A DNA stretch of 64,000 nt, taken from NCBI RefSeq assembly GCF_002556545.1, contig NZ_CP022685.1, forward strand, positions 7,356,001 through 7,420,000. The letters are read 5' to 3'. A program made the translations under genes and the position numbers. Origin of the DNA: Streptomyces formicae (GTDB lineage: Bacteria > Actinomycetota > Actinomycetes > Streptomycetales > Streptomycetaceae). The notes below the pieces were generated by a model. That model made no database searches. It was not told the DNA's origin and saw only the letters and a list, made by a program, of their open reading frames with translations. How positions within the stretch are numbered: the stretch's first letter is position 1; the number at the start of each line of letters is the position of its first letter. Shown piece after piece: positions 10,839 to 19,388 of this stretch.

Positions 10839-12158
10839 ATGCACGTCAACAGACTTTCGCGCGCCCGCAAGAAGGCCACCATGGCCCTCGCGGTCGCCGC
10901 GCTGATCGGCGGCGCCGCCACGGTGGCCTCGCCCGCGTCGGCCGCCCCGCAGGCCCCGCCGAGCGCCCCCGCGGCCGCCGCCGACTGCAGTGACGCCTAC
11001 AAGATCGAGCAGACCGTCGACGGCGGCACGACCTGGCGCATGTGCTGGCACTACAACACGCTGTCCGGTCTGATCCTCGACAAGATCAGCTACCAGCCCA
11101 AGGGCGAGCCCAAGCCCATACCCGTCCTGACCAGCGCCCGCCTGGCGCAGGTCCACGTGCCCTACGACGACGGCCAGGCAGAGTACGACGACGTCACCGG
11201 CACCGACTTCGGCCAGGCCCTGCAGAACCTCAACCCCGGGGAGTGTCCCGGCGGCACCATCAAGACCGTGAAGGTCCCGCAGCGGGGCAACGTGAAGGGC
11301 CTGTGCGCCACCACGCGCGCGCGTGGGCACGCGTACCGCCTCAACGACGACCAGAGCACCGGCGGCACCGGCAAGGTCTACACCGGCCAGGGCAAGGACC
11401 TGCTGGTCTACACCGTCAACAAGGCCTCCTGGTACGAGTACATCACCGAGTGGCGCTTCTCCTCGGACGGCACCATCACCTCCCAGGTCGGCGCGACCGG
11501 CAGCCTCTCGCCGTACGACTACGACGGCGGCGACGACCGCGGCTGGCCCATCGGCAAGGGCGACCAGGCCAAGGCCGAGAGCCACGCGCACAACGTCTTC
11601 TGGCGGCTCAACTTCGGCCTCGACGGCTCCCCGAAGGCCAAGGTCGAGCAGTACGACTCCAAGGTCACCCCGCCCACCGGGCAGGGCAGCCCCACCACCA
11701 AGACCACCCGCACCAAGGTCACCAAGGAACTCGCGGGCGACCGCAAGGACATGCGCTGGTGGCGCGTGGTCAGCGGGGCGGGCAAGAACAAGGACGGCCA
11801 CCCGCGCTCGTACGAGATCGTGCCGGGCCCCAGCAACAAGCACGCGGGGCGGCCCTACACCAAGCACGACGTGTACTTCACCGAGTACAAGAAGTGCGAG
11901 CAGTACGCGAGCCAGAACCCCGGGTGCGCCAACGGCGTGCCGACGAGCGTCGACAAGTGGGTGAACGGACAGACCCTCACCCACCCCGTCACCTGGGTCC
12001 ACATCGGCTTCCACCACATCGCGCGTGACGAGGACCAGCAGCCGATGCCGGTCCACTGGCAGGGCTTCTCGCTGGCCGCACGCGATGTCACCGCTATGAG
12101 CCCGCTCACTCCGCAGGATCTGGCGAACCAGAACGGCCAGCCCCCGCTGGGCGGTTGA
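10839..12158 (+). CDS. Secreted copper amine oxidase, catalytic-domain subunit
   Basis: A 439-aa protein. The basic N-terminus, hydrophobic core and SPASAAPQA cleavage region form a signal peptide. The catalytic core fits copper amine oxidases: VPYDD near the start of the domain, a WYEYITEWRF motif followed by SSDGTI where the cofactor tyrosine (future topaquinone) sits, SHAHNVFWRLNFGLDG giving the HxH copper ligands, and a C-terminal FHHIARDEDQQPMPVHW giving the third histidine. Such enzymes oxidise primary amines to aldehydes with H2O2 and NH3. Two oddities: the N-terminal N2/N3 domains are absent (a candidate sits on the preceding gene), and the residue before the cofactor tyrosine is Trp where the consensus is Asn. 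Activity is therefore plausible but not assured. Confidence 0.75.
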   Translation: MHVNRLSRARKKATMALAVAALIGGAATVASPASAAPQAPPSAPAAAADCSDAYKIEQTVDGGTTWRMCWHYNTLSGLILDKISYQPKGEPKPIPVLTSARLAQVHVPYDDGQAEYDDVTGTDFGQALQNLNPGECPGGTIKTVKVPQRGNVKGLCATTRARGHAYRLNDDQSTGGTGKVYTGQGKDLLVYTVNKASWYEYITEWRFSSDGTITSQVGATGSLSPYDYDGGDDRGWPIGKGDQAKAESHAHNVFWRLNFGLDGSPKAKVEQYDSKVTPPTGQGSPTTKTTRTKVTKELAGDRKDMRWWRVVSGAGKNKDGHPRSYEIVPGPSNKHAGRPYTKHDVYFTEYKKCEQYASQNPGCANGVPTSVDKWVNGQTLTHPVTWVHIGFHHIARDEDQQPMPVHWQGFSLAARDVTAMSPLTPQDLANQNGQPPLGG

Positions 12159-12261
12159 GAAACCACCCTGCCCATCGGGCTGCACCGCCCGCCGCTCCCG
12201 GAGTACCCTTCCTTGATCGTTGACTGGGGGAGTGCTCGGGGGAGCGGAAGGCGGTGCGCGG

Positions 12262-13503
12262 GTGAGCTCGGGTGGGCGGGAGCTGCCCCCTGGTGACGAG
12301 GGTCACGAGGGGGGCTCCGCGGACGTTCCCGCCGGAGCGGTGTCCTTGGCGCGGCCGATGGAGACGGGATCCCAGATCGGACCGGAACTGGACTGGGGCA
12401 CGGACGCCTGGCGCGAGGTCCGTACCCGCGCCCAGCGGGCCGGTCGTGCCTACATCTGGCTGAACCTGGTGGAGCAGCGGCTGCGCGCGGTCGTGGCCGC
12501 TGTTCTGCGTCCCGTCTACGAACCCGTCCACGCGGACGACTGGGTGGTGGCCGCGGCGGGCCCGGCGGGCCAGGAGTGGGTGCAGCGGGCCGTCGCCGTA
12601 CGCGAGGTGAGCCGCCGCAAGGGCTATCTGCTCGACCCGGCCGACGACAACGTCCTCAGCTTCCTCACCCTGCCCCAGCTGCGCGAGCTGATGGTGCAGC
12701 ACTGGCCCTGCTTCGAGCCGTACTTCGACGACCGGCGCGACGTCGAACTGGCCCTGGACGAACTGGAAGTCACCAGGAACGTCGTCTCCCGCAACCGTGC
12801 CCTGTCCGAGACGGTCCTCGCCCAGGCCGAGCGCGCTTCGGCCAAGCTCCTGGACATACTCGGCGCGGGCACCGACACGCCCTCCGCGCGGCGCCTGCCC
12901 GTCGACGCCGTCGAGGACCTGGTCGGTGACCGCTACGCGGACGTGGTGGCCGTGCACTCGGACCGGGTGCGGCTGCTGCGGCAGTTCCCCGCCGAGGACA
13001 TCTTCGGCGGCGCGCGCCGCCTCGACGCGATCGGCATCGGCCTCAACCTCCTCGTGCAGAACTTCTCCGGGCGCCGCCTGGTCAGGCTTGCCGAGTCCGG
13101 CTGCCGGGTGCGGCTGCTCTTCCTGAACCCCGCGAGCAGCGCCGTCAAGCGCCGCGAGCGTGAACTGGGGCTGAAGAAGGGGGAGTTGAGCCGTTCGGTC
13201 GAGATGAACATTCTGCATTCGCGCCGGGTGCGGGCCGCCCTGCGCGACCCCGGCGCCTTCGAGATCCAGGTCTTCGACGAGACGCCGCGGTTCACGGCGT
13301 ACCTGGTCGACGGCGACGGCGCGGACGGCATCGCCGTCGTCCAGTCGTATCTGCGCAGGACCCGCGGGATGGAGGCGCCGGTGCTCGTGCTGCGCGGCGG
13401 CGGCCGGGTGGTGAAGCCCGGCGAACCCGGCGACGGCGGGCTCTTCACGACCTACCGCGAGGAGTTCGAGCTGGCCTGGGCGGACTCGCGCCCGGTGTCG
13501 TGA
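12262..13503 (+). CDS. SAV2148-type HEPN-domain protein
   Basis: A 413-aa soluble protein, highly conserved among streptomycetes as far as I recall and without a known function. The N-terminal helical region (~residues 50-160) includes RPVYEPVH (R83 to H90), which fits the R-x(4-6)-H signature of HEPN ribonucleases. The C-terminal half carries IGIGLNLLVQNFSGRRLV, RVRLLFLNP and ILHSRRVRAAL, which suggests a separate alpha/beta domain. The GTG at 12262 was chosen because GGAAGG precedes it by ~10 bases and the product then opens SSGGRELPPGDEGHE, the form I expect; a TTG at 12220 is an alternative. It is transcribed in the same direction as the exonuclease gene that follows 78 bases later. Confidence 0.75.
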   Translation: MSSGGRELPPGDEGHEGGSADVPAGAVSLARPMETGSQIGPELDWGTDAWREVRTRAQRAGRAYIWLNLVEQRLRAVVAAVLRPVYEPVHADDWVVAAAGPAGQEWVQRAVAVREVSRRKGYLLDPADDNVLSFLTLPQLRELMVQHWPCFEPYFDDRRDVELALDELEVTRNVVSRNRALSETVLAQAERASAKLLDILGAGTDTPSARRLPVDAVEDLVGDRYADVVAVHSDRVRLLRQFPAEDIFGGARRLDAIGIGLNLLVQNFSGRRLVRLAESGCRVRLLFLNPASSAVKRRERELGLKKGELSRSVEMNILHSRRVRAALRDPGAFEIQVFDETPRFTAYLVDGDGADGIAVVQSYLRRTRGMEAPVLVLRGGGRVVKPGEPGDGGLFTTYREEFELAWADSRPVS

Positions 13504-13581
13504 GGGCGGACCCCGGATTGTCAGTGGCCCGTGGGATCGTGGTGGTCACTGGGGGAAAGCACCACGAAGAAGGGGGCGGCC

Positions 13582-14292
13582 ATGGGCTGGCACCGGGAGC
13601 TGCTGATCGGTTTCGACCTGGAGACGACGGGGACGGATCCGGGTGAGGCGCGCATCGTCACGGGCGCGGTGATCGAGGTCAAGGCCGGCGAGACGCTGGG
13701 CCGCCGCGAGTGGCTCGCGGATCCGGGGGTCCCGATCCCGGCGGACGCCGTCGCGGTGCACGGCATCACGAACGAGCGCGCGGCGGCCGAGGGCCGACCC
13801 GCCGCCGAGGTGGCGGACGCGCTCGCGGACGTCCTCACCTCCTACTGGCAGTCCGGCGTCCCGGTCGTCGCGTACAACGCGGTCTTCGACCTGAGCCTGC
13901 TCTCCGCGGAGCTCCGGCGGTACGGTCTGCCGTCCCTGCGCGACCGGCTCGGCGGCGTCGAGCCGGGGCCCGTCATCGATCCGTACACGATCGACCGCTC
14001 CGTCGACCGCTACCGCAGGGGCAAGCGGAATCTGGAGGCGGTCTGCAGGGAGTACGGGGTGGTGCTCGAAGCCGCCCACAACGCATCGGCGGACGCGCAG
14101 GCCGCGGCGCGCCTCGCCGGGGCGATAGCCGACCGCCACCCCAAGGTCGCGGGCATCGGCCCGGCGGAACTCCACCGCCGCCAGGTCGCGTGGTATGCGG
14201 AGTGGGCGGCGGACTTCCAGAACTTCCTCCGCAAGAAGGGGGACGCCGACGCGGTCGTGGACGGGGTGTGGCCTTTCCGTGCGGAGGGCTAG
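13582..14292 (+). CDS. DEDDh-type 3'-5' exonuclease
   Basis: A 236-aa protein of the DnaQ/RNase T superfamily. All four acidic ligands and the general-base histidine are visible: FDLETTG (Exo I), AYNAVFDLSLL (Exo II) and HNASADAQA (Exo III, H-x(4)-D). The domain fills most of the protein (~residues 8-180) and the tail KKGDADAVVDGVWPF is basic then aromatic. It lacks polymerase domains, so it may act in repair or proofreading. The ATG at 13582 has an AAGGGGG-type ribosome site; a start 51 bases upstream is less likely. Confidence 0.85.
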   Translation: MGWHRELLIGFDLETTGTDPGEARIVTGAVIEVKAGETLGRREWLADPGVPIPADAVAVHGITNERAAAEGRPAAEVADALADVLTSYWQSGVPVVAYNAVFDLSLLSAELRRYGLPSLRDRLGGVEPGPVIDPYTIDRSVDRYRRGKRNLEAVCREYGVVLEAAHNASADAQAAARLAGAIADRHPKVAGIGPAELHRRQVAWYAEWAADFQNFLRKKGDADAVVDGVWPFRAEG

Positions 14293-14343
14293 GGCGCCCC
14301 GCGGTGCCGGTCGGTTCCTGTGCCTGCGGGCCACAGGGGGCTT

Positions 14344-14376
14344 GTCGCGCAGTTCCCCGCGCCCCTGACGGGGCGC
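14344..14376. terminator. Dispersed hairpin repeat, copy 1
   Basis: The segment gtcgcgcagttccccgcg is followed by the stem GCGCCCC-TGAC-GGGGCGC (14359-14376). The same element recurs at 18635, 27244, 27294 and, inverted, at 63972. It lies between the convergent exonuclease and phosphotransferase genes, so it probably terminates both transcripts. Confidence 0.7.
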
Positions 14377-14454
14377 TACTGCTGTGGGCAATCGTGCCGC
14401 TGGGCGGCACGGGTGGGCACAGCCCACGGCGCGGAGGGGCAGTGCGTCAGGCGT

Positions 14455-15318
14455 TCAGAACGGGTACCAACGCACCGTCACGTCGCCGTCTCGCAAAGAG
14501 GCCACTCGGCGCCGGAACTCGGTGAGTGCCTTCGGGTTCGAGGGGGCGTGCTGGGCGACCCACGCGCAGCTGGCTGTTTCCCGGGCGCCGCGCAGTACCG
14601 CACAGCCCTCCCACTCCCGCACATCCCACCCGTACTCCGACACGAACCCGTCATACGCCTCCGGCGAGAGCCCGTAGCGGTCACGGGAGAGTGCCATGAC
14701 GACCAGGTCGTGCTCCCGCAGGTCCGAGGAGAACGTCTCCAGGTCCACCAGGGCGGGGCCTTCGGGACCGACCAGGACGTTGCGCGGCAGCGCGTCGCCG
14801 TGGAGGGGGCCCGGCGCGAGCCGGGGAGTCAACGCGGCGGCCGCCGCAGCGAATCCGTCCCTGCGCTCCCGCAGATAGTCCGCGTCACCCGGATCGATCG
14901 CGTCGCCCGCGAGCCGCAGCCAGCGCTCGACACCGCCGAGCAGCTCGCGGCGCGGCAGGGCGAAGGAGGGGGATTCCAGCGCGTGCACCTGGCGCAGGAG
15001 CAGGGCGAGATCGCGCGGCTCGGCGGGACGCGCGGCTTCGGGGAGCCGGTGCCAGAGCGTCACCGGATGCCCGTCCACCAGCAGAGGGGAGGACTCGGCG
15101 GCCCGCACCGCGGGGACGTCCGCCCGCTCCAGCCAGTCGGCGACGGCCAGCTCGCGCCGCGCCCGGTCGAGCAGTTCGGGCGCCGCACGGCCGACCTTGA
15201 CGACCAGGTCGTCGAGGGCGAACACCGCGTTCTCGCCGAGGGCGAGCAACTTCGCCCCGGCCACCGGGCCGGGGAGCCCCGCCGCGTCCAGTACCTCCCG
15301 CGCCCGCGCCTCGTCCAT
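14455..15318 (-). CDS. APH-family phosphotransferase
   Basis: A 287-aa protein of the aminoglycoside/choline kinase-like fold. Key motifs are LALGENAVFALDDLVVKVGR (nucleotide-binding strands and the ATP-contacting Lys), PLHGDALPRNVLV (catalytic Asp and the Asn ligand) and ALVDLETFS (metal-binding Asp). Its substrate cannot be named; most such chromosomal genes are not aminoglycoside resistance enzymes. The ATG at 15318 has GGGAGG at a good distance and was preferred to an ATG 72 bases upstream. The dispersed hairpin lies just past its 3' end. Confidence 0.8.
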   Translation of the reverse strand: MDEARAREVLDAAGLPGPVAGAKLLALGENAVFALDDLVVKVGRAAPELLDRARRELAVADWLERADVPAVRAAESSPLLVDGHPVTLWHRLPEAARPAEPRDLALLLRQVHALESPSFALPRRELLGGVERWLRLAGDAIDPGDADYLRERRDGFAAAAAALTPRLAPGPLHGDALPRNVLVGPEGPALVDLETFSSDLREHDLVVMALSRDRYGLSPEAYDGFVSEYGWDVREWEGCAVLRGARETASCAWVAQHAPSNPKALTEFRRRVASLRDGDVTVRWYPF

Positions 15319-15501
15319 GGCCCGCCTCCCGCACCCGTTGCCCCGCCAGTTGTCCCGTTCGCCCGACAGTCTCGCATTCGCACAGGCCAACAGGTGTGTG
15401 CGGGCCGCGCAGCTGCTTGACGTATCAAGATCACATCAGCACGATGACGGGGGCCGCCAGGGCGGCCAGACCCGCACGAGCCGCCCGAAGGAGCCGATTC
15501 C

Positions 15502-16425
15502 GTGACATTGGCGACCGCGACGAAGCGGTCAGCGAGAGGCGTGCCGGGGCAGAGACCCACGGACCACGGCGCGTGGTTCCTCGTGCTGCCCGCGCTGATC
15601 CCGATCCTGGTCCTGAGCGTGGGCCCGCTGCTCTACGGCATCGCGCTGGCCTTCACCGACTCCCAGTCGGGCCGCACCCAGCCCACCCAGTGGGTCGGCG
15701 CGCTCAACTTCCAGGACCTGCTGCACGACACGCTGTTCTGGGACTCGTTCAGGATCGGCCTGCTCTGGGCGTTCGGCGTCACCGTGCCGCAGTTCTTCCT
15801 GGCGCTCGGCCTCGCCCTGCTGCTCAACCAGCCGCTGCGGATGCGCTGGCTGGCCCGCGCGCTCGCGATCATCCCCTGGGCGATGCCCGAGGTGGTGGTC
15901 GGCATCATGTGGCGGCTCGTCTACCACCCGGACGCGGGCGTGCTCAACGAGACGCTCTCCCACCTGGGTCTGGGGGAGGGCAAGGACTGGCTGACGGGGA
16001 CGGCCACCGCCCTCTTCGCCGTGATCGTCGTCGGCGTCTGGGCCGGTATGCCGCAGACGACCGTGGCGCTGCTCGCCGGGCTCCAGAACACCCCGCGGGA
16101 GCTGCACGAGGCCGCCGCGATGGACGGCGCGGGCGCCTGGCGCCGCTTCACCACCGTCACCTGGCCCGCGATCAAGCCGATCGCCCTCGCCATCACCGCG
16201 CTCAACTTCATCTGGAACTTCAATTCCTTCGCCCTGGTCTACGTCCTGACCCAGGGCGGCCCCGGCGGCCGCACCCGCCTTCCGATGCTCTTCGCCTACG
16301 AAGAGGCATTCCGCTACGGCCAGTTCGGCTATGCCGCGGCCATGGGCTGCGTGATGGTCGCGGTGATCTCCGTGATCCTCGCCTGCTACCTCGTCGGCCG
16401 CCTGAAGGGAGGCGACGAGTCATGA
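15502..16425 (+). CDS. Sugar ABC transporter permease, MalF type
   Basis: A 307-aa membrane protein with six hydrophobic segments and the inner-membrane permease EAA loop ELHEAAAMDGAGAWRRF, which contacts the ATPase. It is the first gene of a three-gene importer operon. A possible promoter TTGACG lies at ~15417. The GTG start at 15502 is followed by a basic N-terminus. It overlaps the next permease by four bases (ATGA), a sign of translational coupling. The sugar is unknown, though the paired binding lipoprotein is of the carbohydrate family 1 type. Confidence 0.88.
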   Translation: MTLATATKRSARGVPGQRPTDHGAWFLVLPALIPILVLSVGPLLYGIALAFTDSQSGRTQPTQWVGALNFQDLLHDTLFWDSFRIGLLWAFGVTVPQFFLALGLALLLNQPLRMRWLARALAIIPWAMPEVVVGIMWRLVYHPDAGVLNETLSHLGLGEGKDWLTGTATALFAVIVVGVWAGMPQTTVALLAGLQNTPRELHEAAAMDGAGAWRRFTTVTWPAIKPIALAITALNFIWNFNSFALVYVLTQGGPGGRTRLPMLFAYEEAFRYGQFGYAAAMGCVMVAVISVILACYLVGRLKGGDES

Positions 16426-17258
16426 CGCGTACGAAGAAGTCGACGCGCGCCGCGCAGTACGCGGCCCTCGCCGCCTACCTCGTCTTCCTCGCCTTCCCGT
16501 TCCTCTGGCTGATCTCCACGGCCTTCAAGCCCGCGCGGGAACTGGGCAGCCTGCACCCCACCTGGATCCCCGAGGACCCCACCCTCGACAACTTCCGGCA
16601 GGCCTTCGACGAGCAGCCGCTCCTGCGGGCCGCGGGCAACTCACTGATCGCGGCGCTCAGCGCGTCCCTGATCGCGGTCGTCATCGCGACCCCCATGGCG
16701 TACGTCATGGCCAGGCACCGCAACCGCGTGTCGAAGGCGGCGACGGGCTGGGTGGTGATCAGTCAGGCGTTCCCGTTCGTCCTGATCATCATCCCGCTCT
16801 TCCTGATCCTGAAGAACCTGCACCTGATCAACTCGCTGCTCGGTCTGATCATGGTCTACGTGGTGTGGTCGCTGCCCTTCGCGCTGTGGATGCTCGTCGG
16901 GTACGTGCGCGCCGTGCCCGCCGAGCTGGAGGAGGCGGCGGCGGTGGACGGCGCCAGCAAGGTGCGGACGTTCGTCTCGGTCGTCGCGCCGCTGCTCGCC
17001 CCCGGCATCGTCGCCACGGCGATGTTCGCGTTCATCACCGCATGGAACGAGTTCTTCTTCGCGCTCGTCCTGCTCAAGACCCCGGAGAAGCAGACCTTGC
17101 CGGTCATCCTCAACCGCTTCATCGGCACCGAGGGCGTCGCGGACCTCGGGCCGCTCGCCGCCGCCGCCTTCCTCGCGACCATCCCCTCGCTGGTCATCTT
17201 CGCGATCATCCAGAAGCGGATCACGGGCGGCATGCTGGCGGGGGCGGTGAAGGCCTGA
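16422..17258 (+). CDS. Sugar ABC transporter permease, MalG type
   Basis: A 278-aa membrane protein with six hydrophobic segments. The EAA loop is ELEEAAAVDGASKVRTF, followed by the usual TAWNEFFFALVLLKTPEKQT stretch of the carbohydrate CUT1 subfamily. Its ATG overlaps the stop of the upstream permease, and its own TGA overlaps the ATG of the binding-protein gene, so the three proteins are made in a coupled fashion. No ATPase gene follows; in Streptomyces many CUT1 systems share one multitasking ATPase (MsiK), which is likely here. Confidence 0.9.
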   Translation: MTRTKKSTRAAQYAALAAYLVFLAFPFLWLISTAFKPARELGSLHPTWIPEDPTLDNFRQAFDEQPLLRAAGNSLIAALSASLIAVVIATPMAYVMARHRNRVSKAATGWVVISQAFPFVLIIIPLFLILKNLHLINSLLGLIMVYVVWSLPFALWMLVGYVRAVPAELEEAAAVDGASKVRTFVSVVAPLLAPGIVATAMFAFITAWNEFFFALVLLKTPEKQTLPVILNRFIGTEGVADLGPLAAAAFLATIPSLVIFAIIQKRITGGMLAGAVKA

Positions 17259-18571
17259 TGCGCACCTCTCGCCGCAGGCGCCCGACGCCCAGGCTCCTGA
17301 CCGCCGCGGGCGCCGCCCTCGCGCTGCTGCTCACCGGGTGCAGCGGCGACTCGGGTGACGACGACGGGAAGATCACCCTCCAGTTCCAGTCCCTGGCCTG
17401 GCAGAAGGAGTCCGTCGACGCCAACAAGGCGCTCGTCGACGAGTGGAACGCCACCCACCCCGACGTCAAGGTCAACTACGTGCAGGGCAGTTGGGACAGC
17501 GTCCACGACCAGCTCCTCACCTCCTTCGAGGGCGGCGAGGCGCCGGACATCATCCATGACGCATCCGACGACCTCGCCGACTTCGCGTACGGCGGATACC
17601 TCGCGGACATCGGCGACCTCCTGCCCGAGCGGCTCACGTCCGACATTCCCGAGCGCAGCTGGGAGACGGCGACCTTCGGGGGCAAGGTCTACGGGGTGCC
17701 GTTCCTCCAGGAGCCGCGCGTCCTGATCGCCAACGCCACGTGGCTGAAGAAGTCGGGCGTACGGATCCCCACGCCCGAGAAGCCCTGGAGCTGGGCGGAG
17801 TTCAGGTCGGTCACCAAGGAGCTCGGCGACGGCAAGGACGGGAAGTACGGCGTCGCCTGGCCGCTCAAGGAGCCGGTCTCCGCGACGCTGAACCTCTCGC
17901 TCTCGACCGGCGGGAAGATGTTCCACCGCGGCGCGGACGGCAAGGTCGACGTCCGCTTCGACGCGGCCGACCAGATCATGCCGCGGACCGTCCACGACCA
18001 GGTCAACGGCGACGGGAGCGCGTCGGGCACGACCCTCGGCATGGGCGGGTCCGACACGCTGCCCGGCTTCTTCGGCGGGAAGTACGCGATGGTGCCCCTC
18101 GGCTTCTCCTACCGCCAACAGATCGTCCAGCAGGCGCCCAAGGGCTTCGACTGGCAGGTCCTGCCCGCCCCGGCCGGGGCGGACGGGCTCGCGCAGGGAG
18201 TCAGCCCGCAGACCCTGTCCGTCTCCGAGGACAGCCCGCACAAGAAGGAGGCGGCCGCGTTCATCGACTTCTTCCTCCAGCCGGACAACATGGTGAAGCT
18301 GGCGCGCGGCGACTGGATGCTGCCGACTGGCGCGGAGGCCCTGAAGGATCCCGCCCTGCGCACGGAGAAGGACGACTGGGCGGTGGGCACGGCTCTCGCC
18401 GAGCATCTGCGTCCGGCGCCCGCGCAGAGCGTGCGGGGGTATCCGGAGTGGAAGGACAAGGTGGCGACGCCCGCGTTCCAGGAGTACTACAGCGGGGCGA
18501 TCGGCCTCGACGAGCTGCGCAAACGGCTCGTCGATGACGGGAATCTGGTGCTTGCGCGGTATCAGCGGTAG
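17258..18571 (+). CDS. Sugar-binding lipoprotein of an ABC importer
   Basis: A 437-aa extracellular solute-binding protein. The N-terminus has four consecutive arginines, a hydrophobic stretch and the lipobox LLTGC, with Cys28 as the lipidation site. The mature protein opens with KITLQFQSLAWQKESVDA and contains VNYVQGSWDSVHDQLLTSF with PDIIHDASDDL, typical of carbohydrate family 1 binding proteins. The order permease-permease-binding protein is reversed from the common order, but each junction is coupled. The ligand is unknown. The gene ends ~85 bases from the convergent response regulator, with a hairpin repeat between. Confidence 0.88.
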   Translation: MRTSRRRRPTPRLLTAAGAALALLLTGCSGDSGDDDGKITLQFQSLAWQKESVDANKALVDEWNATHPDVKVNYVQGSWDSVHDQLLTSFEGGEAPDIIHDASDDLADFAYGGYLADIGDLLPERLTSDIPERSWETATFGGKVYGVPFLQEPRVLIANATWLKKSGVRIPTPEKPWSWAEFRSVTKELGDGKDGKYGVAWPLKEPVSATLNLSLSTGGKMFHRGADGKVDVRFDAADQIMPRTVHDQVNGDGSASGTTLGMGGSDTLPGFFGGKYAMVPLGFSYRQQIVQQAPKGFDWQVLPAPAGADGLAQGVSPQTLSVSEDSPHKKEAAAFIDFFLQPDNMVKLARGDWMLPTGAEALKDPALRTEKDDWAVGTALAEHLRPAPAQSVRGYPEWKDKVATPAFQEYYSGAIGLDELRKRLVDDGNLVLARYQR

Positions 18572-18634
18572 CGCTGGGCTGCACTGGGCCGGGGCTGGTG
18601 AGGTCGTCCTTTCGGTCCGGGGCGGATGTGGCTC

Positions 18635-18668
18635 GTCACGCAGTTCCCCGCGCCCCTCAAGGGGCGCG
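18635..18668. terminator. Dispersed hairpin repeat, copy 2
   Basis: It has the same cagttccccgcgcccc core as copy 1, closed by GCGCCCC-TCAA-GGGGCGC. It lies between the convergent binding-lipoprotein and response-regulator genes and slightly overlaps the regulator's 3' end. A bidirectional terminator is the simplest reading. Confidence 0.65.
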
Positions 18669-19388
18669 ATTTCCCTGGCCCGCCCGCACGAGCCCCGTCT
18701 CGTACGCCGCGATCACCGCCTGCGCGCGGTCGCGGACGCCCAGTTTGGTGAAGATGCCCGTGGCGTGGTTCTTCACGGTCTGGACGCCGATCTCCATCTG
18801 TCGCGCGATCTCGGCGTTGTCGAGGCCCGTGGCGATCAGGCGGAGCACCTCGACCTCGCGCGGGGTGAGCCCGGAGAGTTCGGAGACCGGTGGGCGCGAG
18901 GTGGGCGGCGGGGTGACGAACGTGGCGAGCAGCCGGGTGAGCAGCCGGGGCGCGACGACGGCCTCGCCGCGGTGGACGGTGCGCAGCGCGGCCACCAGTT
19001 CCTCGGGCGAGACGTCCTTGGGCAGGAACCCGGCGGCGCCCGCCCGCAGGGCGCCGACCACGTGTTCGTCCATGTCGAAGGTGCTGAGCGCGAGGACCCG
19101 GCACCGGGGCAGCTCGGCGGTGAGCCGTTCGGTGGCCCTGACGCCGTCGAGCACCGGCATGCGGATGTCCATCAGGACGACGTCCGGGCGGAGCTCGTGG
19201 GCGGCGGCGACGGCCTGCTCGCCGTCGCCCACCTCGCCGACGACCTCGATGGCGGGATCGGAGAGCAGGACGAGCGAGAGGCCCCTGCGCACCAGGGGCT
19301 GGTCGTCCGCGATGAGCACGGTGATCCGCTCGGGCGCCGCGTCGGCGGCAGATTCCGCGGGGGCGGGTGGGGGAGTGGGGGAGGTCAT
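18657..19388 (-). CDS. NarL/FixJ-family response regulator
   Basis: A 243-aa two-component regulator. The receiver domain (~residues 22-140) has the acidic pair in VLIADDQPLVRRG, the phosphorylated Asp in VVLMDIRMPVLDG, the Thr/Ser in LALSTFD and the Lys in FLPKDV. A LuxR-type helix-turn-helix follows (LTPREVEVLRLIATGLDN, then EIARQMEIGVQTVKNHAT). It overlaps the upstream kinase gene by four bases and forms an operon with it. The N-terminal 20 residues are Pro/Ala-rich. Its likely target is the divergent MMPL operon at 20933, where a 16-bp palindrome lies in the intergenic region. Confidence 0.92.
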   Translation of the reverse strand: MTSPTPPPAPAESAADAAPERITVLIADDQPLVRRGLSLVLLSDPAIEVVGEVGDGEQAVAAAHELRPDVVLMDIRMPVLDGVRATERLTAELPRCRVLALSTFDMDEHVVGALRAGAAGFLPKDVSPEELVAALRTVHRGEAVVAPRLLTRLLATFVTPPPTSRPPVSELSGLTPREVEVLRLIATGLDNAEIARQMEIGVQTVKNHATGIFTKLGVRDRAQAVIAAYETGLVRAGQGNRAP

